The notes under the pieces are model-generated. The model ran no database searches. It was not told the DNA's origin and saw nothing but the letters and a program-made list of their open reading frames with translations. Source: a bacterium (GTDB lineage Bacteria > Bacillota_A > Clostridia > Lachnospirales > Lachnospiraceae). Taken from it: a stretch of 64,000 nt of DNA. Shown here piece after piece: positions 1 to 8,789 of this stretch (position 1 is its first letter; the number at the start of each line of letters is the position of its first letter). The position numbers and the translations under genes are program-made. The stretch is taken from assembly GCA_004562915.1 (NCBI GenBank), contig SFQZ01000003.1, positions 1-64,000 on the forward strand, read 5' to 3'.

Positions 1-1
1 T

Positions 2-331
2 TATATGGAAAAAGTACTTGTGAAAGAACTTGCCTCCCTTTGCCATTTCAGTGAAAGCCATTTTCGAAAGATTTTTCTCGAAATGAAAGGTTTGACACCT
101 CTTGAATATTTAAATTGTATACGCATACGTGAGGCCTGCCGAATGCTTCAAAACACAAAAGAAAGTATACGACTCATAGGTGAAAAATGTGGTTATCAAT
201 CCGTTACATCTTTCGAAAGGAATTTTAAGAACAGAATCGGAATGCTTCCCTCCCAATGGCGGGAAACGCAACGGGACTACGTAAAAAATACCAAGGCAAA
301 TTATGATATCAAAAAAATTTATTATGAATGA
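2..331 (+). CDS. AraC-family transcriptional regulator, C-terminal part (cut by window edge)
   Basis: Only the last ~108 residues are in the window and the frame stays open to the left edge, so the true start lies outside. The visible part is an AraC/XylS DNA-binding domain with two helix-turn-helix units: the first around VKELASLCHFSESHFRKIF, followed by the family's GLTPLEYLNCIRI linker, then the second with the IGEKCGYQSVTSFERNFK signature. AraC regulators usually control a neighbouring sugar or surface-polysaccharide gene. The secreted esterase downstream on the same strand is a plausible target, but that is inference. The ligand-binding domain is not visible, so the inducer cannot be guessed. 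Confidence 0.85.
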   Translation, partial: YMEKVLVKELASLCHFSESHFRKIFLEMKGLTPLEYLNCIRIREACRMLQNTKESIRLIGEKCGYQSVTSFERNFKNRIGMLPSQWRETQRDYVKNTKANYDIKKIYYE

Positions 332-488
332 TTTCCAGATAAATAATCAGAAATGAATACAGAATAAGCGAAAACGAATACTATGTATTACTAAAATCCT
401 GTAACTTATAAATATATTTTAGTCAAAATAACGGATTAGATTCTTTTATTCTTTTCTGTTTGAGACAATTTGTACAGGAGGAAAGTAT

Positions 489-3400
489 ATGAAAAGAAAA
501 ATCGCATCAATTATGTTGAGTTTTTCTCTGATTTTCAGCAGTATTCTCTACCCACTGGAACTTAAAGCTGAAACACAGTCAAAAACCAGTCAAAGTGTCG
601 AATGGAACGGAACTACCTGCAGCTATCAGGTCATACTTCCTGATGGATACGGTGAAAACGGTCTGAAATATCCCGTTGTGTACATTATGCCACAAGATGG
701 ATATTCTGCAGACTCCTCGCAGCTGACAGAAACCATGCTGGAAACTATGAAAGGTGACAGCGGGATGGATATGATTATAGTCTGCCCCACCTTTACCAAT
801 GCTATGGATGTCCGTTCTGTAATGGAAGCCATTGTTACAGATGTGGACGCAAAATATGCAACAATTCCCGATGCTGCCCACAGAGCGGTCATGGGAGTCG
901 GAACCGGTGGATACCTTGCTTATATTGTTGGGTTTACAGATACACCTTCTGAATCGGAGACCATTGCTTTAGAAGAGTCCGCAACGGATACTTTCTCAAT
1001 TGAAACTGAAGCAACCGTTGATCCTGTTTCCGCCGAAACTGTATCTAATCCTGAAGAAACCGTTTCCGATGAAACAACCTCTGATTCTGACGAGATCACT
1101 TCTGATGAAGCAACCTCTGATCCTGATGAACCTGCTTCTGATAAAACAACCTCTGATCCCGATGAACCTGCTTCTGATGAAACAACCTCTGATCCCGATG
1201 AACCTGCTTCTGATGTAAAATCTTCTGATTCTGACGGAGCTGATTCTGACGAAACAGTTGCCGACTCTGATGCATCTGTTTCAGCAGCCACATTTTCCAC
1301 AGAGAAAGCCACTACTTATGTCACAGGAAAAAGTATTATAGCATCAAAATATCTCACAGAACCTAAGCTGTTCAAATCGATAGCCAGTATCCGTGGAGAT
1401 TTTGTAAGCAGTTCCAATCCCTGGTATACTACTTACGGTGATGTTTACAATTATCTTCGTTCCATATATGACGAAGGAAATACAAAATTCTATGAGAATT
1501 TCTATACCTATATGGATGCACCTTCCAATGACAGCTGGACCAATATGTTGCATTCTACCAATGACCTGGGTTCGCTTTTCATAAGCTGGAATAAATCTAT
1601 TTCATTTGATTATCATGAATTTACCATACGTTCAGGCAGTTTCTCGGGAGAATTCCTGAACGAGTCTCTGAGACGTGTTGTAAACCGCTTTACGGATCGC
1701 TTCACCTCAGGTCTTATATCCGGAACGATTTCACTGGAAAAAGTGGCTCTCACCTCAAAAGATGACACAGCCACTATACAGTATTCTGTCAAAGTAAACG
1801 ATAACTTTACTTCTTATTTTGACGGAACTAAAACGGATATGGACATCACTATCAGTGTAATCGATCCCAATTCAAAAGAAACACTCCATGAAATCACCCT
1901 GAAAGAAGAAGTTTCCGGACCGGGAACCTATACAGGAAAAGCTGATATCCTGAATGTGGTTAATGGTTCCTCCTCTACCGTAAAACTGTCAGCCACTCTT
2001 CTTGGTGTAAAAAAGGAACTTGGAACCGCCAAATTGATCCGTATTCAGGATACCGGTACCGCTGATGATGAGCAGCAGATTGACTTGATGGGAGACTGGT
2101 ATTTTAACTATGTGGGCAGAACAGATCCTTATACAGCAGATGCACTTACTCAGGCAGAATTTGAGACCTGGTCTGTGGTTCAGCCTGCACTGGGAAATTG
2201 GGAAGCCGGTTTTGGCAACATTACTAAAGTCTGGTACATGAATACCGGATGGGGATGGTATGCGCGTACTTTTGACCTTCCGGAAGATTTTACAAAGGAA
2301 AATCTTACTCTTATTATCGGCTATCTGGATGACCGCGGTGAAGTATTCGTAAACGGACACAGAGTAGGCGGCACCGGTGTCCATGAAGATGGCAGCAGCA
2401 CAGGTGAGACAACCTGGGCAGTACTCAGTAAGTTTTCGATTGATTCTTCCATCCTCAATTATGGAGGCACCAACACCATTTATGTACATTGCTATAATGA
2501 TCCTCCTTACGGCGGTGGAGGCTGGTACAGTGGACCGGTAGGTCTCTACAGTCAGGCCGCTTACAATAAGCTCCAGGGATTACCCTCTAAAATTCCCGAG
2601 AAAACCGTCAAAGATGCTGTTATTGATGCAGTCAAACTGCAAACTTCTGCCCTGGCAGACGGTGATTTTGATACTTATGGAAAAACAATCGCTGACGATT
2701 ATTTCTCTTCCGGTACAGGAAAAAATGCTCAAATTGAGGAAGCATCCAAATCCTATCCGGCAGGGACTATAAAAAATATCGAGGACACCGAAATCAGCGT
2801 TTATGAAACTACCGGCAGTAAAGATGAACCTCTCTATCTTTACAGTGCATTGAGAAAAATCACATATACAGACGATACCAGTAAGGAAATAAAATTCCAG
2901 GATACCTATATTGCTCGCAATAATATCATATATATGTATGGAAATCATTCAAGATTCTACGAGGTTTCCTATGAGTCTTCACTGGCCGCATCTGCTTCCG
3001 GTGAAACAGGAACCAGGGAAGAAAAGTATCTTGTATATTTGCCGGAAGGATATTTCGATACAGACAGATACTATCCTACTGTTTATCTTCTTCATCAATA
3101 TAACAGTGACCATACTTCCTATATGACAGACAATGTTGATCAGCTTCTGGATCAGGCTATGGCAGAGGGGCTTACAGATGACATGATCGTAGTGATACCT
3201 AACAGTTCAGAAGTCAGCTTTTGGAGAGGTGACTGGGAACGAATGGTGACAGAGGAACTGATACCTTTGATCGATTCAAACTATCGTACCATAAAGGATT
3301 CCCGATATCGTCTTACAGCAGGAGCTTCTATGGGCGGACAGGGCGCTTATGGTGTAGCATTACGCAATCCGGATTTATTCTCCGGTGCGATCAGTTTCTT

Positions 3401-4283
3401 CGGAGCTTTCAGTATGGGCGGTGAAAATAGTCCGAATGTCATAGTGGACCAGGTATCTTCCGAATATTTGAATTATTACACTCTGTACTTTATGTGTGGA
3501 AATCAGGATTTATACGGATTTGGTGTTCCGGCTATTGAGCTTGATAAAAAACTTACGGAAAAAGGTGTCGATCATTATTTCTTCATTGAAAATGGTGATC
3601 ACAACAGCGAATTCTATATTCCATATTTTAAATCTGCTTTTTCTTATACAAGAAATAATATGTATCAATCAGATGATAACCTTGAAAAGCAATTAGAGGG
3701 ATATGCAAAGGTAGAAACAGATGGCGGAAAAACAATAGTCACCGGTACTGTAAAAGCGCTGGATGGAATAACATCATATTTTAACAGTGTTCCTTCCTCT
3801 TTATATACTAAAAACGAGAATCCTCCTCTTTCCATTCCAGTTATTTTATCTGTAATTCAGGATGGACAGACTGTATATTCTTCTGTAGAACGAGATTATA
3901 ACATTCAAAATGCCGGAGAGGAACAGTTCTCCTATGATATTTCGTCTTACATAAACAGTAACGAAGATTACGAAATCATCTGGAAAGCCGCTGTTTTAGA
4001 CAGAGTAGTAGAACTGGAGCAAATAACTGTAGCAGTCGAAAAAGATCCGGAAACAGATCCAGAGAAAACTCCTGGTCCTGACGGCGAAGGAACAAATTCC
4101 TCCGCCTCGAATATTCCGAGTCTGTCAGCTACTACCACCCCGACTGTATCTCAGGCAAGCACTCAAAATCCAAGCAGCGCAGCAAAAACCAGTGATGAAA
4201 ATCCCGTGAATTTCTATGGAATTCTATTTGCCGCATCACTTGTCGGGATAACCGTAGCATACAAAAAACGGAAAAAAGCATAA
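489..4283 (+). CDS. Large secreted multidomain esterase with acidic repeats
   Basis: This 1264-residue protein has an N-terminal signal peptide (residues 1-27) and a strong ribosome binding site (GGAGGAAAGTAT) before the ATG. Order of parts: an esterase-D-like domain from about residue 36 whose nucleophile elbow reads GVGTGG, with Thr139 where Ser is expected; an Asp/Ser/Thr/Glu-rich insert (about 155-275) with a tandem 12-residue repeat; the remainder of the first esterase fold to about 405; a beta-sandwich, sugar-binding-like region (about 520-690, DDRGEVFVNGHRVGG); and a second esterase domain with an intact GASMGG elbow (Ser947), GNQD and a GDHNSEF histidine. The C-terminus has a Ser/Thr-rich linker, one membrane segment and KKRKKA, but no clear LPxTG. 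Likely a cell-surface carbohydrate esterase of the feruloyl/acetyl type; the substrate is unknown. The AraC gene upstream may control it. Confidence 0.8.
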   Translation: MKRKIASIMLSFSLIFSSILYPLELKAETQSKTSQSVEWNGTTCSYQVILPDGYGENGLKYPVVYIMPQDGYSADSSQLTETMLETMKGDSGMDMIIVCPTFTNAMDVRSVMEAIVTDVDAKYATIPDAAHRAVMGVGTGGYLAYIVGFTDTPSESETIALEESATDTFSIETEATVDPVSAETVSNPEETVSDETTSDSDEITSDEATSDPDEPASDKTTSDPDEPASDETTSDPDEPASDVKSSDSDGADSDETVADSDASVSAATFSTEKATTYVTGKSIIASKYLTEPKLFKSIASIRGDFVSSSNPWYTTYGDVYNYLRSIYDEGNTKFYENFYTYMDAPSNDSWTNMLHSTNDLGSLFISWNKSISFDYHEFTIRSGSFSGEFLNESLRRVVNRFTDRFTSGLISGTISLEKVALTSKDDTATIQYSVKVNDNFTSYFDGTKTDMDITISVIDPNSKETLHEITLKEEVSGPGTYTGKADILNVVNGSSSTVKLSATLLGVKKELGTAKLIRIQDTGTADDEQQIDLMGDWYFNYVGRTDPYTADALTQAEFETWSVVQPALGNWEAGFGNITKVWYMNTGWGWYARTFDLPEDFTKENLTLIIGYLDDRGEVFVNGHRVGGTGVHEDGSSTGETTWAVLSKFSIDSSILNYGGTNTIYVHCYNDPPYGGGGWYSGPVGLYSQAAYNKLQGLPSKIPEKTVKDAVIDAVKLQTSALADGDFDTYGKTIADDYFSSGTGKNAQIEEASKSYPAGTIKNIEDTEISVYETTGSKDEPLYLYSALRKITYTDDTSKEIKFQDTYIARNNIIYMYGNHSRFYEVSYESSLAASASGETGTREEKYLVYLPEGYFDTDRYYPTVYLLHQYNSDHTSYMTDNVDQLLDQAMAEGLTDDMIVVIPNSSEVSFWRGDWERMVTEELIPLIDSNYRTIKDSRYRLTAGASMGGQGAYGVALRNPDLFSGAISFFGAFSMGGENSPNVIVDQVSSEYLNYYTLYFMCGNQDLYGFGVPAIELDKKLTEKGVDHYFFIENGDHNSEFYIPYFKSAFSYTRNNMYQSDDNLEKQLEGYAKVETDGGKTIVTGTVKALDGITSYFNSVPSSLYTKNENPPLSIPVILSVIQDGQTVYSSVERDYNIQNAGEEQFSYDISSYINSNEDYEIIWKAAVLDRVVELEQITVAVEKDPETDPEKTPGPDGEGTNSSASNIPSLSATTTPTVSQASTQNPSSAAKTSDENPVNFYGILFAASLVGITVAYKKRKKA
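1077..1220 (+). repeat. 36-bp in-frame tandem repeat, four copies
   Basis: Four consecutive 36-bp units encode variants of TSDPDEPASDET. Copies two to four (from 1113) are nearly identical and the first is diverged. The array sits inside the first, degenerate esterase domain of the secreted protein and keeps the reading frame. Such acidic linkers often form flexible stalks on surface proteins; copy number could vary by slippage. Confidence 0.85.
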
Positions 4284-4289
4284 CTGTAA

Positions 4290-4339
4290 AAAAATGTTGA
4301 CCTGTGACGAAAATCACTTTCATCCCGGTCAACATTTTT
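4290..4339. terminator. Bidirectional rho-independent terminator
   Basis: A perfect 13-bp stem (AAAAATGTTGACC at 4290-4302 pairing with GGTCAACATTTTT at 4327-4339) separates the convergent esterase and Na/phosphate cotransporter genes. A/T runs flank both sides, so it can work in both directions. Confidence 0.9.
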
Positions 4340-4345
4340 CTCTTT

Positions 4346-5673
4346 TTATGCCTGTTTTTCTTCCTCTTCAATCATGAAATAATGGAAATTAACCTGCGAC
4401 GAAATTGTCTCTGTAATATTAACACAAGTATTTCCGATACGGTCAATTGCCAGCAGTATCTTTGAAAACGGTGCTGTGAGATTTCCGGAACATTTTCCTG
4501 TGGCAACACGGTGCATATGGGCTTTTCTCATATCAATATCCAGCGCCATGACCTTCTCTTTCTGTTTGAGTATTTCTTCTGCTTTTTCCTGCTCTCCATT
4601 TTCCATGACCTGTAACGTATCCGAGTACATCTTCTCAATCACCTGAAGACTCTGTGCAAGCTCATTCATGGCTTCCGCAGTGAAAGCATATTTTTTATTG
4701 ATCTTATCCATAATCGAATCGGCAATATCTTTACATAAACCAGCGATACGTTCAATATCACTGAGTACATACATGATTCTCGCTGTCTGTGTAGCCTGAT
4801 CTTCTGTCAGCACACCTCCGGAAAACAGCTCTGCCAGATAATCTGTAATTTTTTCACTTAAATTACTGACGATCTCCGCTTTTTCCAGCACACCGTTCAA
4901 TACCGTTTTATCCTCACTTTTTGCAGCGGCACCGACATTTTGAATCATTTCTTTTACCACCTTACTGCAATGAAGGACTTCCTTTGCCACCAGCTGTAAC
5001 GCTGCCGCAGGCTGATTGGTAATGTTATAATCCAAATACAGTGGCTCTGCCGGATTGAGTGCCTTGCTCTTTCCGGACGGTATCAATTTCATTACAAGTT
5101 TTACCATCACTCCCAACAATAGCGTCCATACGATCGTCATACAAAGATTAAATCCCGTATGAGCATTTGCTATCTGTCTGGAAATCACTTCTACTTCCGG
5201 TCCTTTCGGTGAAATCTGCTGAATCAGTGCCGCATATGGTTTTACGAACCAGATAAATACCAGAGAACCGGAAATGTTAAAGATACAGTGCGCTGCAGCA
5301 GTTCTTTTCGCGTCTTTTGACTGACCGATACTTGCCAGCAGCGCGGTGATCGTTGTACCAATATTATCACCCAGCAAAATCGGGATCGCACCTGCCAGTC
5401 CCATGATGCTTGTCATACCGTCTGGTCCTGCCTGTGCGGCAAAGTTCTGTAAAACAGCGATGGTCGCACTACTGCTCTGTACAACCAGCGTCATAAGTGT
5501 ACCTACACAAATACCCAGAATCGGCACATCAAAAACTTTTCCAATCATGTTCAGGAAAACAGGGCTTGATGCCAGGGGTTTCATAACGCTTCCCATGGTC
5601 TCAATCCCGAGGAACAGGAGACCAAAAGCGAAAAGAGGGTGAATAAAAACAGAGACCTCTTCATACGCTTCAT
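4346..5673 (-). pseudogene. Na+/phosphate cotransporter (NptA/YjbB type), N-terminally truncated and frameshifted
   Basis: The readable 416-residue frame (from 5596) holds one Na/Pi-cotransporter repeat with the QSSSAT motif and GDNIGTT, several membrane helices, then a PhoU-like helical domain with SDIERIAGLCKDIA. Intact family members have two such repeats and run to about 540-590 residues; the first repeat is missing here. The best ribosome binding site (AGGAGGAGA) lies before an ATG at 5673, whose frame MKRMKRSLFLFTLF stops after 30 codons. One extra T in the TTTT run (AAAA on plus, 5631-5634) would join it to FAFGLLFLGIETMGSVM. The gene therefore carries a 5' deletion plus a frameshift, or a sequencing error. 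It follows ppk by 12 bases, which suggests a phosphate-uptake/polyphosphate operon. Probably non-functional as sequenced. Confidence 0.75.
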
Positions 5674-5685
5674 CTTAATCTCCTC

Positions 5686-7767
5686 CTAAATCTCTTTGAT
5701 ACTTGTTTCCGCTTCCATCCCCTGTTTCTGTGCATATGCCTGGGAAAAAAAATATTCCTGAGAATTCAAAGGAGCCCCCTCGGCCTGCAGCCTTATATAA
5801 TTTCCATCATTTTGTAGTTCTCTAGCCTGTTGATTGTCACTCAACATAGTAATGAACATTTCATTCAGCTGGCTGCGAAGTTCCGGATCATAAATAGGTG
5901 CTGCCACCTCTACACGGCGAAGAGTATTTCTGGTCATAAAATCGGCTGACGCAATGTAGAGTTTCTGTCTTTCTCCACATCCGAAAATATAGATTCGGGA
6001 ATGCTCCAGATAACGTCCTACGATGCTGATGATACGGATATTTTCTGTTATGTCTTTCACTCCCGGAATCAGGCAGCAGATACCACGGACTACCATCTCA
6101 ATCTTTACTCCGGCCTGGGAAGCAAGGATCAGGCGGTCAATAATCTTTTTATCTGTCAGAGAATTGATCTTTATTCCGATGTAAGCCTCTTCTCCGTTCT
6201 TTGCATGTTCCATCTCCTCATCGATCATTTCCAGAATTTTATTTTGCAGACAGTTGGGCGCAACCAGAAGATGGTTTGTTTCTTTCACAGTCTCTCCCAT
6301 TGCCAGAGCTGCGAATACCGCAGAAGCTTCCTGACCGATTTCTATATTCGCAGTCATAAAAGACAGATCTGTGTATAATCTTGCTGTTTTTTCATTGTAA
6401 TTTCCGGTTCCTACCTGTGTGATATACCCCAGTTTATTTGCTGTTTTTCTGGTGATCAGACAAAGTTTGGAGTGTACCTTGTAGCCATCCAGTCCGTATA
6501 TTACCTGACATCCGGCATCTTCCAGCCTTCTGGACCATTCGATATTGTTTTCCTCATCGAAACGGGCTTTCAGTTCTACCAGAACCAAAACTTCTTTTCC
6601 GTTTTCAGCCGCCTCAATCAGTGCTTCTACCACTTTACTCTGTCTTGCCACACGATAAAGCGTCATTTTGATGGATACCACATCCGGGTCATTGGCAGCT
6701 TCATGAAGCATCTCCAGAAATGGCTTGATACTGTCGAATGGATAAGACAGCAGTTTATCTTTTTCTTCAATCTGTTTCAGAATTGATATTCCTTTTCGGA
6801 ACTGTACAGGACTCTGAGGAATTCTTTTTTCATAGAACAATTCCGGAATATTGCGCACTTTATCCTGAATCTGAAATAAGAAAGAAAGATCCAACGGTGT
6901 GTTTGTCTGAAATACATACTCAACATCCACATCCAGGTAGTCACACAAGGTATCCACAATATTTCCGTCAAGTTCCCGGGACATTTCCAGACGAACCGGA
7001 GCCAGCCTTTTTCTTTTCTTAATTAGTTCCACCATAAAATCACGATAGTCAAGATCTTCATCATAAAGAGCATCTGCATCGATATCTGCATTTCGGGTCA
7101 CACGAATCAGAGATTTTTCTTTTACGGTATAACCCGGAAATACTTTCGGAATATAGTGTAAAATTAAATCCTCACAGAGCATATAGGTTCCCGGATTACC
7201 CGGAACCGGGATCAACCTCGGGAACACCCCATTACTACACGGAATGATTCCCAGTTTTTCCTTTCCGTTTTTCCTTTCCAAAACTCCCACTGCGTAAATT
7301 TCTTTATTTCTCAGGAACGGAAACGGCTGACGCTTTCCAACAATCGTGGGCGAAATCAGTGGTGCTATCTCAGCCTCAAAATACCGAGCCAGAGCTTCAC
7401 TTTCTTTTTTGCTGACTTTTCGAAAATTTACTATCTTAATTCCGTATTCCTCCAGCTGTTTCATCAATGTTTCATACACATCATCTTTTCTATAATTCAA
7501 ATGAGAGACTCTTTTCAGAATTTCTTTGATCTGCTCCGAAGATGTCATGTTTGTCTTATTATCACGAATGTCTTTGGAGATAATCATCTGATCGATCAGA
7601 GAACCAACTCTTACCATAAAAAACTCGTCCAGATTACTCTGGTAAATCGAAGCAAATGAAAGGCGCTCACACAAAGGTACTTTATCGCTCTCTGCTTCTT
7701 CTAATACCCGCTCATTAAACTTCAGCCATGATAATTCCCGATTCATATATACATCCTGTTTACTCAT
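5686..7767 (-). CDS. ppk: Polyphosphate kinase 1
   Basis: Polymerises the gamma-phosphate of ATP into polyphosphate (reversible). At 693 residues it is full length. It opens with the family signature YMNRELSWLKFNERVLEEA, followed by the helical domain and two phospholipase-D-like catalytic domains. The phosphate-accepting histidine lies in YKVHSKLCLITR and the second conserved one in LEHSRIYIFGCGE. Start placed at ATG 7767, eight bases after AAGGAG; an in-frame GTG at 7773 is less well placed. The gene is followed at once by the damaged Na/phosphate cotransporter, fitting a joint role in phosphate uptake and storage. Confidence 0.96.
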   Translation of the reverse strand: MSKQDVYMNRELSWLKFNERVLEEAESDKVPLCERLSFASIYQSNLDEFFMVRVGSLIDQMIISKDIRDNKTNMTSSEQIKEILKRVSHLNYRKDDVYETLMKQLEEYGIKIVNFRKVSKKESEALARYFEAEIAPLISPTIVGKRQPFPFLRNKEIYAVGVLERKNGKEKLGIIPCSNGVFPRLIPVPGNPGTYMLCEDLILHYIPKVFPGYTVKEKSLIRVTRNADIDADALYDEDLDYRDFMVELIKKRKRLAPVRLEMSRELDGNIVDTLCDYLDVDVEYVFQTNTPLDLSFLFQIQDKVRNIPELFYEKRIPQSPVQFRKGISILKQIEEKDKLLSYPFDSIKPFLEMLHEAANDPDVVSIKMTLYRVARQSKVVEALIEAAENGKEVLVLVELKARFDEENNIEWSRRLEDAGCQVIYGLDGYKVHSKLCLITRKTANKLGYITQVGTGNYNEKTARLYTDLSFMTANIEIGQEASAVFAALAMGETVKETNHLLVAPNCLQNKILEMIDEEMEHAKNGEEAYIGIKINSLTDKKIIDRLILASQAGVKIEMVVRGICCLIPGVKDITENIRIISIVGRYLEHSRIYIFGCGERQKLYIASADFMTRNTLRRVEVAAPIYDPELRSQLNEMFITMLSDNQQARELQNDGNYIRLQAEGAPLNSQEYFFSQAYAQKQGMEAETSIKEI

Positions 7768-7870
7768 ACTCACTTCTCCTTCGTATTAATAAATACATAT
7801 ATATATTAGACAACAGCAATATCAAATCAAACCGGATGTTTTTGTAAAATAAAGGAAAAATATCGCAAAA

Positions 7871-7903
7871 AAGCGGCCATTTTTTTCAAAATGACCGCTC
7901 TTT
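7871..7903 (-). terminator. Terminator of the ferritin-bfd operon
   Basis: On the minus strand AGCGGTCATTTT pairs with AAAATGGCCGCT and is followed by a T-run. It sits just after the stop codon of the small ferredoxin gene. Confidence 0.85.
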
Positions 7904-7909
7904 TCATTA

Positions 7910-8092
7910 CTATTTCTCTAATAATTTTTTCATCAGTTTCTTGACTTTCTTCTTACATTTTCCGCATGCTTTGCCTGCCTTTGTGGCTTTTTTTACTTCT
8001 TTAAAACAGGTGGCGCCATCTTTAACAGCTTTTGCTACATCGCCTTTTGTCACTTTATAGCAGGAGCATAGGATTTTCTCCGGGTTCTTCAT
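7910..8092 (-). CDS. Bfd-like [2Fe-2S] ferredoxin, 60 residues
   Basis: The small protein has the four-cysteine pattern of bacterioferritin-associated ferredoxins: C-x-C near residue 10 (CSCYKVTKGDV) and C-x2-C near residue 45 (ACGKCKKKV), with a lysine-rich C-terminus. Bfd proteins donate electrons to ferritin-like cages to release stored iron as Fe2+. The start ATG (8092) comes one base after the ferritin stop codon, so the two genes are translationally coupled, and a terminator follows. Longer upstream frames would overlap ferritin in a different frame and are rejected. Pairing of Bfd with a classic ferritin rather than bacterioferritin is inferred from context. Confidence 0.8.
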   Translation of the reverse strand: MKNPEKILCSCYKVTKGDVAKAVKDGATCFKEVKKATKAGKACGKCKKKVKKLMKKLLEK

Positions 8093-8093
8093 A

Positions 8094-8606
8094 TTACAGT
8101 ACCAGAGAAGGTGCAGAGTATACACGGGCTCCCAGTTCATTATCCAGCATATAAAGACTCTTTGGATCGTCTCCAAACAATTCAAACTTCTTTACCAGAC
8201 CTTCTGCGTTCGTTTCCTCTTCGCCCTGCTCTTTTACAAACCAGTCAAGGAACTGCATGGTACGGAAATCTTTCACCGAATATGCCGCATCATAAATGTT
8301 ATGAATCAGGCTGGTTACATACTGCTCATGTTTCAGTCCTTCTGCCAGAACCGCTTTTGCACTTGACAATTCCACACCCGGTTTTGCGATAGCCTCAAGA
8401 ACAACCTTCTCACCGTTATTCTGCAGATACTGTACAAAGAGCATCGCATGATCACGTTCTTCCTGTGCCTGAATCTTATACCAGTTACCAAAGCCGTCCA
8501 AGCCCTGATCATAATAATAATTTGAGAAATCCAGATACAGATAGGCAGAATAAAACTCTTTATTTACCTGCTGATTCAATAGTTCAACTACTTTTTTGTC
8601 TAACAT
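8094..8606 (-). CDS. ftnA: Ferritin (non-haem, FtnA type)
   Basis: At 170 residues it has the length and four-helix layout of bacterial ferritin. Di-iron ferroxidase ligands are visible in NKEFYSAYLYLDFSNYYYDQG and QAQEERDHAMLF, with FLDWFVKEQGEEE later. It oxidises Fe2+ and stores iron in a 24-mer cage in the cytosol. A good ribosome binding site (GAGGAAG) precedes the ATG at 8606. It is co-transcribed with the Bfd-like ferredoxin. Iron uptake genes lie about 45 kb away in the same window, so this strain has dedicated iron uptake and storage. Confidence 0.95.
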   Translation of the reverse strand: MLDKKVVELLNQQVNKEFYSAYLYLDFSNYYYDQGLDGFGNWYKIQAQEERDHAMLFVQYLQNNGEKVVLEAIAKPGVELSSAKAVLAEGLKHEQYVTSLIHNIYDAAYSVKDFRTMQFLDWFVKEQGEEETNAEGLVKKFELFGDDPKSLYMLDNELGARVYSAPSLVL

Positions 8607-8789
8607 ACTTATCTTCCTCTTTTCGTTTTATGATTTGTTTTTATAATAGCAGACATACTTCAATTTTTCCATATATGAAATAAAATTTAACCCCAAATCG
8701 TAAAGAGTTATTCATACGAATCCAATATATCTTTTAAATCTTCCATCCCCGGACCCCATTTTCATTGTCACCAAAATATGACATATTTA

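Noticed and set aside
1077..1220. Tandem 36-bp repeats as a CRISPR array
   Set aside because: The units are contiguous without spacers and code in frame for an acidic linker.
4190..4283. Sortase LPxTG anchor at the esterase C-terminus
   Set aside because: A membrane helix and positive tail are present, but no convincing sorting motif precedes them.
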